Shown piece after piece: positions 18,749-27,739 of a stretch of DNA of 64,000 nucleotides. The notes beneath the pieces are model-generated. The model did no database searches. It was not told the DNA's origin and was given only the letters and a program-made list of their open reading frames with translations. How positions within the stretch are numbered: position 1 is the stretch's first letter; each line of letters begins with the position of its first letter. Origin of the DNA: Dethiobacter alkaliphilus (GTDB taxonomy: Bacteria; Bacillota; Dethiobacteria; DTU022; UBA8154); the NCBI GenBank assembly GCA_016841605.1, contig JAENYV010000016.1, positions 1 to 64,000 on the forward strand, in the 5' to 3' direction. The translations under genes were made by a program, and so were the position numbers.

Positions 18749-20104
18749 TTGGACATTTTTTCTTATCGCTGGGAGGAACATCTTAAAAAAGGCGGCCCGC
18801 TGGCCAGGCGCATGGCACCCCGTTCCCTGGCGGAGTTTTACGGACAGGAACATCTGGTAGGGGAAAACAAGCCTCTGCAAAAAGTTGTGGAGGGAGATGT
18901 TTTCTCCTCGCTGATTTTTTTTGGTCCGCCGGGAACAGGTAAAACAGCCCTGGCCAGGATTATTGCCGCAACCACTAAAGCACGTTTTAGCCGTTTAAAT
19001 GCCGTTTCTGCAGGAGTAAAGGACGTACGTGCCGTAGTAGAAGAAGCCAAAGAACTGCAAACGGGTTGGGGAAAAAACACCATCCTTTTCATTGATGAGA
19101 TCCACCGTTTCAATAAAGCGCAGCAAGATGCCCTGCTTCCGGCAGTAGAGGAAGGACTCGTTTACCTGATCGGCGTAACAACAGAAAATCCGTTTTTCTC
19201 CATTATTCCCCCCTTAATGTCTCGCTCGCTCTTATTTACTTTTGAAAGCCTTTCCACAGATGCTCTCAAAAAAATTCTGTTAAAAGCCCTCTCCGATACA
19301 GAAAGAGGTCTGGGGAAATTGGGAATAACCCTTACAGATGAAGCCCTGCAATTTTTGGCTGAGACAGCCGAAGGAGATGCCCGGAATGCCCTGAACGTTC
19401 TGGAAATGGTCGCAGTAAACCGGACTTCAGCTGTGGAACAAAAAGAAGGGGTCCTTATTAAGCTCGGAGATATCAAAGAAGTGCTGCAAAAAAGATATTT
19501 GAAGTATGATCAGGACGGAGATTATCATTATGATATCATTTCCGCGTTTATTAAATCCATTCGCGGTTCGGATCCGGATGCCGCACTCTACTGGCTGGCG
19601 CGTATGCTGGAGGGGGGAGAAGACCCCCTTTTTATTGTCCGCCGTTTAATAATCAGCGCGAGTGAAGATATCGGCAATGCCGATCCTGCCGCCCTTCCAC
19701 TGGCTGTAGCCGCAGCACAGGCTCTTCAACAGATAGGCATGCCGGAAGGCCGCATCTGTCTGTTCCAGGCAACGGCATACCTGGCTGCAGCCCCCAAAAG
19801 TAATGCTGCTTATCTTGCCGGGGAGCAGGCTTTGGCTTCCGTTAAAAATGCTCCGGGAAAACGGGTGCCGCCTTATCTGAGGGGTACCGGGTACAGGGGA
19901 GCGGCTAAGATGGGGCATGGAGAGGGATATCTTTATCCCCATGATTTTCCAGATCATTTTGTCGTACAATCTTATCTTCCCGCAGGGATGGAAAGGGAAA
20001 TTTATTATAAACCGACCGACCAGGGAAAAGAAAAAGAGGTCGCCGAACGTCTCAGGCTCTGGAGAATACTCATGGGTAAAGAAGATGGGGAAAAAGGGGA
20101 ATAA
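18749..20104 (+). CDS. rarA: Replication-associated recombination protein A (RarA/MgsA)
   Basis: A 451-residue clamp-loader-like AAA+ ATPase. Walker A is GPPGTGKT (about residues 57-64), Walker B is [10 protein letters not shown], and the C-terminal MgsA domain includes GSDPDAALYWLARMLEGGEDP. It works at stalled replication forks. TTG start 18749 with GGGAG 8 nt before. The next gene begins within 2 nt of its stop. Confidence 0.95.
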   Translation: MDIFSYRWEEHLKKGGPLARRMAPRSLAEFYGQEHLVGENKPLQKVVEGDVFSSLIFFGPPGTGKTALARIIAATTKARFSRLNAVSAGVKDVRAVVEEAKELQTGWGKNTILFIDEIHRFNKAQQDALLPAVEEGLVYLIGVTTENPFFSIIPPLMSRSLLFTFESLSTDALKKILLKALSDTERGLGKLGITLTDEALQFLAETAEGDARNALNVLEMVAVNRTSAVEQKEGVLIKLGDIKEVLQKRYLKYDQDGDYHYDIISAFIKSIRGSDPDAALYWLARMLEGGEDPLFIVRRLIISASEDIGNADPAALPLAVAAAQALQQIGMPEGRICLFQATAYLAAAPKSNAAYLAGEQALASVKNAPGKRVPPYLRGTGYRGAAKMGHGEGYLYPHDFPDHFVVQSYLPAGMEREIYYKPTDQGKEKEVAERLRLWRILMGKEDGEKGE

Positions 20105-20105
20105 T

Positions 20106-20726
20106 ATGTTTAAGTACCGTTCTGTTTCCGGCCCGTCAAGATGTAAAATTGCTGTTGGTGCATGCCGCTTTATTTCTTCCCTCTCACCCTGTGAAACGGA
20201 AGAGGAAGCTCGTGCTTTTATTAACCGGGTAAAAGAAGAGCTTCCGGGTGCAACCCACCATGCTTACGCCTATCGGTTGGGTCTGGGGGAAAAGCTGCTC
20301 ACCCGCTTCAGCGATGACGGTGAACCTGCATTAACAGCCGGTCCGCCTATGCTGGGAGTATTGGAGAAAGAAGAGCTGACCAATGTTGTCCTGGTCGGCA
20401 CCCGTTATTTTGGGGGGGTTAAACTGGGGATTGGAGGACTTGTTAGAGCCTACCGTTCTTGTGCCCAGGCCGGTGTGAAAGAAGCTGAAATTCTTGAAAA
20501 GGAATTGCAGATAAAAGTTCAAATTCAGGTTCCTTATGATTACCTGGGGGGAGTTTTAAAAGAGATTGAAGCAAGAGAAGGGAAAGTTCTCGACTTACAG
20601 TACCGTCAGGATGTCCGGATTCGAGGAAGCTTCCCTCTGAGAGAGAAGGAGATACTCTTCAGACAGGTGAGGGAAGCAAGCCGGGGGTCTGCAGTGATTG
20701 AAACTGATGAAAATACCGCGGAGTGA
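20106..20726 (+). CDS. YigZ/IMPACT family protein
   Basis: A 206-residue protein with the UPF0029 N-terminal domain, FSDDGEPALTAGPPML and RYFGGVKLGIGGLVRAY, and a C-terminal DUF1949-like domain. YigZ relatives are related to eukaryotic IMPACT; bacterial function is unsettled. ATG 20106 follows GGGGAAT; the frame is open from 19917 inside rarA but that extension is not family-like. Confidence 0.9.
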   Translation: MFKYRSVSGPSRCKIAVGACRFISSLSPCETEEEARAFINRVKEELPGATHHAYAYRLGLGEKLLTRFSDDGEPALTAGPPMLGVLEKEELTNVVLVGTRYFGGVKLGIGGLVRAYRSCAQAGVKEAEILEKELQIKVQIQVPYDYLGGVLKEIEAREGKVLDLQYRQDVRIRGSFPLREKEILFRQVREASRGSAVIETDENTAE

Positions 20727-20730
20727 GAGG

Positions 20731-21858
20731 ATGAACATCAAAGTGGAAAGACCCGGGTTACAAAAGGGAACAAAAATTGCGGTGGCAATGAGCGGAGGCG
20801 TAGACAGCTCGGCAGCAGCTCTTCTTCTTAAAAATGCAGGTTTCCTGCCCATAGGCGTAACCCTGCGCTTTTGGGTTGACCCCCAGGCTAAAAAGCAGGC
20901 GCAGCGAGAGGGGAGGGGCTGTTCTTCCCAGAGAGATATAAACGATGCCCGCAAAGTAGCGGACGATCTTGATATTCCCCATTATATATTAGATATGCAA
21001 GAGGACTTTTATGAAAAAGTCGTCAATTATTTTCTACGGGAATACGAGGAAGGTAGGACTCCAAATCCTTGTATACCCTGCAATCGTTACCTGAAGTTTA
21101 CTCTTCTCCTGCAAAAAGTCCGTTCTTTAGACATTAATTTCTTGGCAACCGGACATTATGCGCGCAATATTTATGAACCTATCTCAGGAAAATATAAACT
21201 TTTTCGCGGAAAAGATACGGCAAAAGACCAGAGTTATATGCTGTACATGCTTACTCAGAAGCAGCTCTCCGCTGTGCTCTTTCCCCTGGGAGACTTTACC
21301 AAGAAAGATATTCGTAAAATGAACAGGGATGCCGGACTCCGGGTTGCTGAGAAAAAAGACAGCCAGGAAATCTGTTTTCTCCCTGACAATGACTACCGGA
21401 GCTTCTTGCAAAGAGTTAACCCCCAATCAATTTTCAAGGGGAATATTCTCTCTACCGACGGCGAGAAATTGGGAGAGCATCGCGGCCTGCCCTTCTATAC
21501 GATTGGGCAACGAAAAGGGCTGGGTTTAACATCATCCTCTCCCCTTTATGTAGTGGATATGGATTCGAGGCAAAATGTCCTGATCGTGGGAAAAGAAGAG
21601 GAAATTTATCATCGCGGGCTCAGCACCGGGGAACTTAATTTTGTCTCGGGAGAAGTTCCGGAGAAGAAGCTGCCGGTTCAGGTCAAAATACGTTACCGGG
21701 CACCTTCTGTTCCCGCAATCCTTTACCCTCCGGAGAAAGGGGAAGCCAAAGTTATTTTTGATAAAGAGCAGAAGGCCGTAACACCCGGACAGGCTGTTGT
21801 TTTTTACCGGGATGAAGAAATTTTAGGCGGAGGAACGATTAAAAGCTCCCTCCGTTAG
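20731..21858 (+). CDS. mnmA: tRNA 2-thiouridine synthase MnmA
   Basis: About 375 residues. PP-loop ATP pyrophosphatase motif AMSGGVDSS near the N-terminus, catalytic Cys in NPCIPCN and the second catalytic Cys in SQEICFLPD. It thiolates U34 of Lys, Glu and Gln tRNAs with sulfur from a cysteine desulfurase; no desulfurase gene is adjacent. The start is not certain: ATG 20731 abuts its purine-rich site, GTG 20743 has better spacing, and the frame opens at 20698. The last codons form one arm of a hairpin with 21876-21887. Confidence 0.94.
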   Translation: MNIKVERPGLQKGTKIAVAMSGGVDSSAAALLLKNAGFLPIGVTLRFWVDPQAKKQAQREGRGCSSQRDINDARKVADDLDIPHYILDMQEDFYEKVVNYFLREYEEGRTPNPCIPCNRYLKFTLLLQKVRSLDINFLATGHYARNIYEPISGKYKLFRGKDTAKDQSYMLYMLTQKQLSAVLFPLGDFTKKDIRKMNRDAGLRVAEKKDSQEICFLPDNDYRSFLQRVNPQSIFKGNILSTDGEKLGEHRGLPFYTIGQRKGLGLTSSSPLYVVDMDSRQNVLIVGKEEEIYHRGLSTGELNFVSGEVPEKKLPVQVKIRYRAPSVPAILYPPEKGEAKVIFDKEQKAVTPGQAVVFYRDEEILGGGTIKSSLR

Positions 21859-22001
21859 AAGTACGAAAAAATAAGCTAACGGAGGGAAAAAAGGGAGGCT
21901 AAAACCATCTTCTTTCTTTATAAAAAAGTTGGAAAATCGTATGAAAAAAAAGGAGTTTTCATAAAAATAGAGAATATTATTTTAGAAAAGTGCATAATTC
22001 C

Positions 22002-22090
22002 TCGAAACGGCAAACTTCGTGAAAACGAAGGACGCAAAGCCACGGATCTAAACTCCTTAATCAGGAGCATGATAGCCGGTTACCGAAAGG
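22002..22090 (+). ncRNA. Cyclic di-GMP-I (GEMM) riboswitch
   Basis: The aptamer shows the GEMM-I order: CGAAACGGCAAAC, a P2 hairpin CTTCGT-GAAA-ACGAAG with GNRA tetraloop, the invariant GGACGCAAAGCC, then the P3 arm with the TCTAAAC...GATAGCC receptor region and closing GGTTACCG. It lies in the 468-bp gap 21859-22326, ahead of a terminator, the arrangement of a transcriptional riboswitch. The segment 22095-22099 (CAGAC) could pair with GTCTG in the terminator's 5' arm, giving an antiterminator. Confidence 0.93.
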
Positions 22091-22111
22091 AAAGCAGACA
22101 GTTTTTATAGT

Positions 22112-22149
22112 AAAGTCTGTTCCGAGAGGTAAACGGAACAGACTTTTTA
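22112..22149 (+). terminator. Riboswitch-controlled terminator
   Basis: A 13-bp perfect stem (22112-22124 with 22134-22146) and a T run follow the c-di-GMP aptamer by about 22 nt. Confidence 0.88.
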
Positions 22150-22212
22150 TTTGTTAGTAATGAGAGTAGCCCCCCATAAGCCGGCTTTTCGGAGCAGGCT
22201 TTAACTCACCCT

Positions 22213-22244
22213 ATACTGCCCAGGCAAAGTAGCCTGGGCAGTAT
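22213..22244 (+). terminator. Second strong hairpin in the riboswitch leader
   Basis: A perfect 13-bp GC-rich stem (ATACTGCCCAGGC with its complement) and a 6-nt loop, followed after about 13 nt by a run of ten T. It may be a second terminator or an RNA-stability element upstream of the zinc-ribbon gene. Confidence 0.5.
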
Positions 22245-22326
22245 GCATTAAAAGAATTTTTTTTTAACAATCCGGCAATAATACTTGAAAAAAGAAGGAA
22301 CTGATTAAAAAGGAGAGTAGAGGGTT

Positions 22327-22572
22327 ATGAACTGCCCCGTCTGTGGGAGCAACAATACAGGAAAAATCGGCAGTGATGAATATTACTGCGCTAACTGCTT
22401 GCTGGAATTTTCGAAGTATGGTGGAAAAATGCAGTATTATTATATCAACGAAGAAGGAACGGCTGTTTTATTAAAAAATAAAACTGCTGCCAAGAAAATG
22501 GCAGCTTTGATTCAAACTGCAGAGAAAGGCCCGGAAGATTTAGCCGGGACAGGGACGCTCCATCTTAAATAA
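22327..22572 (+). CDS. Small zinc-ribbon protein downstream of c-di-GMP riboswitch
   Basis: An 81-residue protein of unknown function with a CxxC...CxxC zinc ribbon (Cys3, Cys6, Cys21, Cys24: NCPVCG and YCANC) and a Lys/Ala-rich helical tail. It is the first gene after the c-di-GMP riboswitch, so its level should depend on c-di-GMP. A permease gene follows after 75 bp. ATG start with GGAGAGTAGAGG upstream. Confidence 0.75.
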   Translation: MNCPVCGSNNTGKIGSDEYYCANCLLEFSKYGGKMQYYYINEEGTAVLLKNKTAAKKMAALIQTAEKGPEDLAGTGTLHLK

Positions 22573-22647
22573 AACATTTACCAAATTGCGAGCGAAGCGG
22601 GTTCGCAAGGTAATGTGGGAAAATGGGGTAAGGAGAGAGGAAAAATA

Positions 22648-23640
22648 TTGGGTAGTGTGACAGGAGTTATTTTAACTCCTTTTCTTTTGGCCGTATTGCT
22701 CGCGATCATGTTTTTTCCCCTGGTAAACTATCTGGAAAAACAGGGGCTCTCAAGGAGTATAGGAATAGTAGCTGTTTATCTTTTTTTTACCGCGCTCTGT
22801 CTGCTCTTCTGTATGAATTTACTTCCGTCATTATTTAACGAACTCCAGGAACTCGCGACAGTTTTGCCCGAATATACGGATAGATTATTGTGTTTTATGG
22901 AAGAAATAGAAACAGATTACCGGAGATATGACCTTCCCGGGGGGATTCGTTCAGCAATGGATGAAAACATCCGGCAGATGCAACAAGCACTGGTCATTAA
23001 TCTGGAAAAGTTTTCGCAGTTTTTAATCATGCTGCTGAGTCAGGCTTTCGGACTGTTGTTAATTCCCGTTATTTTATATTACCTGTTACGCGATTGTACT
23101 GTTATCAAAGAAAAATTTTTGGGAGTACTTCCGGAAAAATATCGCCTTAGAATGGAAATTACCGTTGGAGAAATCGGAAAAACACTGGGGGCTTATTTAA
23201 GAGGAGTTGTCATTATCAGCCTCTTTGTCGGTGGCTTACTTTACGGCGGACTCATAGCCCTGGGCGTAAAATTCGCTCTTTTTCTCGCCATTATTAATGC
23301 GTTGACCAATGTCATCCCTTATTTTGGTCCACTTATCGGTGCATTTCCCGTCGTGATCATTGCTTACCTGCAATCTCCGGTCCTTGTTTGGAAAGTTATC
23401 GCGTTAATCTTTATTATTCAACAGGTGGAGAGCCAGTTTATTGCACCGCAGATTCTGGGCCGAAATCTCGGTTTTCACCCTTTAACGGTCATCCTTGTCC
23501 TTTTACTGGCAGGCAAGTTCCTGGGATTTTTCGGCCTTGTTTTTATTATTCCTTTCTTAGCTATTATCCGAGTTATTTTGCTTTATTTTTCCCCGGTTAT
23601 TAAGGAAGCTTGGCGAGAAATACGCTGCTGCAAAAAATAA
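22648..23640 (+). CDS. AI-2E family transporter (PerM/YdiK-like)
   Basis: About 330 residues with 7-8 hydrophobic helices. Family landmarks are the N-terminal PFLLAVLLAIMFFPLVNYLEK, the central region GAYLRGVVIISLFVGGLLYGG, and INALTNVIPYFGPLIGAFPVV followed by QQVESQFIAPQILG. The family is named for autoinducer-2 export but members move varied substrates. TTG 22648 is 7 nt after AGGAGAGAGG; the frame is open from GTG 22615. It may share the riboswitch-controlled transcript. Confidence 0.88.
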   Translation: MGSVTGVILTPFLLAVLLAIMFFPLVNYLEKQGLSRSIGIVAVYLFFTALCLLFCMNLLPSLFNELQELATVLPEYTDRLLCFMEEIETDYRRYDLPGGIRSAMDENIRQMQQALVINLEKFSQFLIMLLSQAFGLLLIPVILYYLLRDCTVIKEKFLGVLPEKYRLRMEITVGEIGKTLGAYLRGVVIISLFVGGLLYGGLIALGVKFALFLAIINALTNVIPYFGPLIGAFPVVIIAYLQSPVLVWKVIALIFIIQQVESQFIAPQILGRNLGFHPLTVILVLLLAGKFLGFFGLVFIIPFLAIIRVILLYFSPVIKEAWREIRCCKK

Positions 23641-23665
23641 CTATTACCAGAAATTTTCATCAACA

Positions 23666-23694
23666 TTGACAGGCAAGAGAATAGCCGATATAAT
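23666..23694 (+). promoter_or_regulatory. Sigma-A promoter of alaS
   Basis: Consensus TTGACA (23666-23671) and TATAAT (23689-23694) with a 17-bp spacer, 26 bp before the alaS start. The short leader leaves no room for a T-box. Confidence 0.85.
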
Positions 23695-23720
23695 TACTGA
23701 AATGGGAGGCTTAGCAGAAA

Positions 23721-26381
23721 ATGAAAAGCGATACAATACGTGATATTTTTTTAAATTTTTTTAAAGAGAAAGAACATCTTGTCCTTCCCAGCTTTTCTCT
23801 TGTCCCCCAAAACGATCCTACTCTGTTACTTATCGGTGCGGGAATGGCCCCGTTAAAACCGTATTTTACCGGTGAAAAAAAACCTCCTCATACCCGAATC
23901 GCTACTTGCCAGAAATGTGTCCGGACACCTGATATAGAAAAAGTCGGCTTTACACCGAGACACGCTACTTTTTTTGAAATGCTGGGCAATTTTTCCTTTG
24001 GTGATTATTTTAAAGAAGAAGCAATTCAATGGGCCTGGGAACTTCTCACCGAACATTATCGTATTCCGGAAGAAAAACTTTTTATCAGCGTTTATGAAGA
24101 GGATGAGGAAGCTCTGACCATCTGGAGAGATAAAGTCGGCATTCCGGAGTCAAAAATTTACAAACTGGGCAAAGATGACAATTTTTGGGAAATAGGTCTT
24201 GGGCCTTGCGGTCCCTGTTCGGAGATTTATTATGACCTGGGGCCACAGTTTGGTTGTGGAGACCCCAACTGCCGGGTTGGTTGTGATTGTAATCGTTTTA
24301 TGGAAGTATGGAATTTGGTTTTTACCCAGTTCAGTAAAGAAGCTGACGGTAGCTATAAACTTCTGGAACAAAAAAATATTGATACCGGTATGGGACTGGA
24401 ACGGTTGGCCGTAGTCCTGCAGGGTGTTTCCAACCTCTTTGAAACAGATAACGTGAAGCCCTTGCTGGATTATTTTGTCGAACAGGGAGGAGTCAAATAC
24501 GGTCTTGACGAAAAAGTCGACATTGCCCTGCGGGTAATTACCGAGCATATGCGTGGTCTTACCTTTTTAGTGGCTGACCGTGTCTTACCTTCCAACGAAG
24601 GACGCGGCTATGTGCTGAGGAGACTTTTACGTCGGGCGGTTCGTTACGGAAGGCTTCTCGACATGGAAACCCCTTTTCTTTACCGTGCAGTACCCCTTCT
24701 GGCGGAAATAATGGGAAAAGCTTACCCTGAACTTGTTAAAAATATGGACTATATCACCCGTATTGTAAAAATTGAAGAGGAACGCTTTACGGAAACGTTA
24801 GGGCAGGGGATGGATATCCTGGAAGAAGAGGTTTCCTTCTTAAAGAAAAAAGGAGAAAATATTTTAAGTGGAGAGACGGCTTTTAAGCTTTATGATACTT
24901 TTGGTTTTCCCTTCGATCTAACACGGGAGATTTTACGGGAACATGATTTTTGTGTAGACGAGACCGCTTTTAATACAGCCATGGAGAAGCAAAGAGAAAG
25001 AGCGCGGGCTGCCCTGAATACCCGGGGAGAACAAGAAAAAGAATCATCTGTCCCGGCAGCACTCCTGAAGGGTTTTAAGACTGACTTTGTCGGTTATGAT
25101 CAATTGCAGACGGAAGGGAGAGTACTTGCCCTGGTAACTCTGCCTGAAGGAAAATTTTTTAAGGAACTAACCGCGGGAGAAAGTTCGGAAAAAGTTTGTC
25201 TTCTTTTAGATAAAACACCCTTTTATGCTGAGAGGGGAGGACAGTTGGGAGATACGGGACTCATCCAATCATCCCATGGTGAAGCTGCCATTATTAATAC
25301 GCTGACCGGACCGTCCGAAGGGCAGGTTCTGCATGTTGTGGAGATAACAAAAGGCAGTATTGCGACGGAAGAAAGAGTTCGCGCGGCCGTTGACGGGAAG
25401 CGAAGAGCGGATATTGCCCGAAACCATACGGCAACCCACCTTCTTCAGCGGGCATTAAAGGATTTACTGGGAGATCATGTCAGTCAGGCAGGTTCTCTCG
25501 TTTCCCCGGATCGTTTGCGCTTTGATTTTACTCATTATAGCGGACTTACTGACGATGAAATTCGGGAAATTGAAAAAAGCGTAAACATAGCCATCTTGGA
25601 AAACATGAAAGTAGAGACAATATCCACAGATATGGGCCAAGCTCTGGAGATGGGCGCTATTGCACTTTTCGATGAAAAATACGGTGACACAGTCAGGGTT
25701 GTTCAAATTGAAAATTATTCCAGAGAACTGTGTGGAGGAACACACGTCGCACGGACCGGGGAAATCGGCTTTTTTAAAGTTCTTTCCGAGGGCGGTGTGG
25801 GTTCCGGAATACGCCGCATTGAGGCCTTGACCGGTTGGGGAGCATATAATTATCTTACAGAACGGGATACTTTTTTCCAAGAAATAGCAGATTTAATGAA
25901 AGTACCACCGGAAAAAACCGGGGAACGGTTGAAAGACTTGCTGGAATCTCACAAGCAGTTGCAGAAGAAGATAAAACAGATGCAGCAGGCTTTGGCCGGA
26001 ACTAATATTGACAACTTACTGGAAAAAGTCGACAGGTCTCTGGGCGTTCCTGTTTTAAGTACCCAAGTAGAAGCGGAAGATATGGAAACATTACGGGATT
26101 ATCTTGATCGCCTGAGGGACAAACTGGGGAGTGGAATTATCCTTTTAGGCACAGCCAACAACGGAAAAGCACTTTTGGTTGCCGCCGTAACGAAAGATTT
26201 ACTGGAAAAGGGTTTTCACGCAGGCAAATTGGTAGGAGAAGTTGCCAAGCTTACCGGTGGAGGTGGCGGTGGCCGCCCTGATATGGCACAGGCAGGTGGA
26301 AAAGATCCGGGTAAATTATCTCACGCCCTATCTCAGGTACTCTCCCTTGTTGAGAAACAAAAGGTAAGTAAAGGAATCTAA
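23721..26381 (+). CDS. alaS: Alanyl-tRNA synthetase
   Basis: An 886-residue class II synthetase. N-terminal catalytic domain (PSFSLVPQNDPTLLLIGAGM and FFEMLGNFSFGDYFKEEA), tRNA-recognition middle, editing domain with zinc ligands NHTATHLL (about 574-581) and CGGTHV (about 673), then the glycine-rich C-Ala domain with GGGGGGRPDMAQAGGKDP. Full length. It heads the alaS-ireB-ruvX-DUF1292-mltG series typical of Firmicutes. Confidence 0.98.
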   Translation: MKSDTIRDIFLNFFKEKEHLVLPSFSLVPQNDPTLLLIGAGMAPLKPYFTGEKKPPHTRIATCQKCVRTPDIEKVGFTPRHATFFEMLGNFSFGDYFKEEAIQWAWELLTEHYRIPEEKLFISVYEEDEEALTIWRDKVGIPESKIYKLGKDDNFWEIGLGPCGPCSEIYYDLGPQFGCGDPNCRVGCDCNRFMEVWNLVFTQFSKEADGSYKLLEQKNIDTGMGLERLAVVLQGVSNLFETDNVKPLLDYFVEQGGVKYGLDEKVDIALRVITEHMRGLTFLVADRVLPSNEGRGYVLRRLLRRAVRYGRLLDMETPFLYRAVPLLAEIMGKAYPELVKNMDYITRIVKIEEERFTETLGQGMDILEEEVSFLKKKGENILSGETAFKLYDTFGFPFDLTREILREHDFCVDETAFNTAMEKQRERARAALNTRGEQEKESSVPAALLKGFKTDFVGYDQLQTEGRVLALVTLPEGKFFKELTAGESSEKVCLLLDKTPFYAERGGQLGDTGLIQSSHGEAAIINTLTGPSEGQVLHVVEITKGSIATEERVRAAVDGKRRADIARNHTATHLLQRALKDLLGDHVSQAGSLVSPDRLRFDFTHYSGLTDDEIREIEKSVNIAILENMKVETISTDMGQALEMGAIALFDEKYGDTVRVVQIENYSRELCGGTHVARTGEIGFFKVLSEGGVGSGIRRIEALTGWGAYNYLTERDTFFQEIADLMKVPPEKTGERLKDLLESHKQLQKKIKQMQQALAGTNIDNLLEKVDRSLGVPVLSTQVEAEDMETLRDYLDRLRDKLGSGIILLGTANNGKALLVAAVTKDLLEKGFHAGKLVGEVAKLTGGGGGGRPDMAQAGGKDPGKLSHALSQVLSLVEKQKVSKGI

Positions 26382-26444
26382 CTTCGTTGTTATTATTAAA
26401 CAAGCGAAGAGCGTTTACTATTTTCGACCGCCCGGAGGTGTATG

Positions 26445-26723
26445 ATGAAAAAGGGCAATTTTGACCACACAATGATGTTTAACGTAAAAACGGAAGAGGA
26501 AGTAAATGAAGCCCGACAGGTTTTAATGGAAGTGTACGAAGCTTTAAAAGAAAAAGGCTATAATCCTATAAACCAGCTTGTGGGATATCTGCTCTCCGGA
26601 GATCCGGCCTATATTACCAGCCACAAAAATGCTCGCAGCAATATCCGGAAACTGGAAAGAGATGACCTTCTGGAGGAAATAGTGAGTGTTTACCTGAAGA
26701 AAGAATTGGAAAAAGACAAGTAA
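26445..26723 (+). CDS. IreB family regulatory protein (UPF0297)
   Basis: A 92-residue protein nearly invariant in Firmicutes. It carries DHTMMFNV near the N-terminus and the segment [18 protein letters not shown]. In Enterococcus, IreB is a substrate of the IreK kinase and affects cephalosporin resistance. ATG 26445 is placed 6 nt after GGAGG; ATG 26442 is only 3 nt away from it. Confidence 0.93.
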   Translation: MKKGNFDHTMMFNVKTEEEVNEARQVLMEVYEALKEKGYNPINQLVGYLLSGDPAYITSHKNARSNIRKLERDDLLEEIVSVYLKKELEKDK

Positions 26724-26743
26724 AGGACAGAAAGCCCCCTTTG

Positions 26744-26776
26744 GAGGGACACAACAAAGCGTCCCTTAATTTTTTC
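26744..26776 (+). terminator. Weak terminator-like hairpin
   Basis: A 6-bp stem (AGGGAC/GTCCCT) with a 10-nt loop followed by AATTTTTT, between ireB and ruvX. It may reduce rather than end transcription. Confidence 0.4.
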
Positions 26777-26853
26777 CTTAAAATTGGAGGGTTAACGGCT
26801 TTTGAGGGGTATTATCACGGAATTTTTATAAAGATTTTATTACAGGTGATATA

Positions 26854-27276
26854 ATGCGTATAATGTGCCTGGATATTGGGGAAAAGAGAATTGGGGTTGC
26901 AGTAAGCGACCCCCTTGGTATAACCGCCCAGGGTTTGGATGTTATCCATAGAAAGGGAATAAAAAAAGATCTGCTGCAAATTCGCCGTTTCATTGATAAT
27001 TACCAGGCTGAGGAGCTAATTCTCGGTTTACCGTTGAACATGGACGGAACAAAAGGGGAAAAAGCAGAAGAGATACTTCGCCTGCAGTCTTTTCTGGCTG
27101 AAAGATTACCGGTCCCTGTTAAAACATGGGACGAAAGGTTGACAACAGTTGCTGCCCAAAGGGTCCTGCTGGATGGAAATGTTACCAGAAGCGGCAGAAA
27201 AAAAGTCATTGATAAACTGGCAGCAGTTTTTATTTTAGAAAATTACCTAAACTACAAAGCAAGATCAGCCCTTTAA
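26854..27276 (+). CDS. ruvX: Putative pre-16S rRNA nuclease / Holliday junction resolvase YqgF
   Basis: A 140-residue RNase H-fold protein. It starts MRIMCLDIGEKRIGVAVSDP with the first catalytic Asp, has LPLNMDGTKG in the middle, and TWDERLTT and an Asp near IDKLAAVFILE toward the end. The family processes 16S rRNA ends in E. coli. Start ATG after AGGTGA. Confidence 0.95.
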   Translation: MRIMCLDIGEKRIGVAVSDPLGITAQGLDVIHRKGIKKDLLQIRRFIDNYQAEELILGLPLNMDGTKGEKAEEILRLQSFLAERLPVPVKTWDERLTTVAAQRVLLDGNVTRSGRKKVIDKLAAVFILENYLNYKARSAL

Positions 27277-27321
27277 AAAACAAATAAACCTTTCTTTTAA
27301 AAAAATGGGGGAATGATAGGA

Positions 27322-27711
27322 ATGGATAACAAATTGGATATCGTTACATTGATCGATGAAGAAGGCGATAAATTTGAATTTGAAGTAGTGGACTATTTTT
27401 GGGTTAATGAGCTGGAGTATGCGGTTTTACTCCCTTTACACAGTGATCATTCCGGTCCTGATGAAGATCCCGAAAAAATGATTACTGATAGTTCTTCGCA
27501 ACAGGAAGCTGTAATATTCGATGCTGAAGAAGGCTTGGAAGATGAAGAAGAGGAAAATGGTGAAGCAATTATTTTACGGGTAGTTAACAAAAATAACGGG
27601 GAAACGACTCTCGAGGTCATTGAAGACGAAGATGAATGGCAAAAAGTTGCAGATATTGCTTTGGAAAGGATTTATGACCAGGATGAAAAATTTAATCAAG
27701 AGGAAGAATAG
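27322..27711 (+). CDS. DUF1292 domain protein (YrzB-like)
   Basis: About 129 residues, very acidic, with the DUF1292 core in two parts (VTLIDEEGDKFEFEVVDYF and VEYAVLLPL-like ELEYAVLLPL, then EAIILRV) separated by an acidic low-complexity insert. Function unknown. ATG 27322 is 9 nt after GGGGG; ATG 27313 is the alternative. Confidence 0.88.
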   Translation: MDNKLDIVTLIDEEGDKFEFEVVDYFWVNELEYAVLLPLHSDHSGPDEDPEKMITDSSSQQEAVIFDAEEGLEDEEEENGEAIILRVVNKNNGETTLEVIEDEDEWQKVADIALERIYDQDEKFNQEEE

Positions 27712-27739
27712 GTTATTTTAGGGAGGAAAGGTTTGGTTT

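Noticed and set aside
21847-21887. Terminator at the end of mnmA
   Set aside because: The 12-bp hairpin is followed by A-rich rather than T-rich sequence, so it is not a standard terminator on the plus strand.
23641-23720. T-box riboswitch before alaS
   Set aside because: A consensus promoter ends only 26 bp before the start codon, leaving no room for a T-box.
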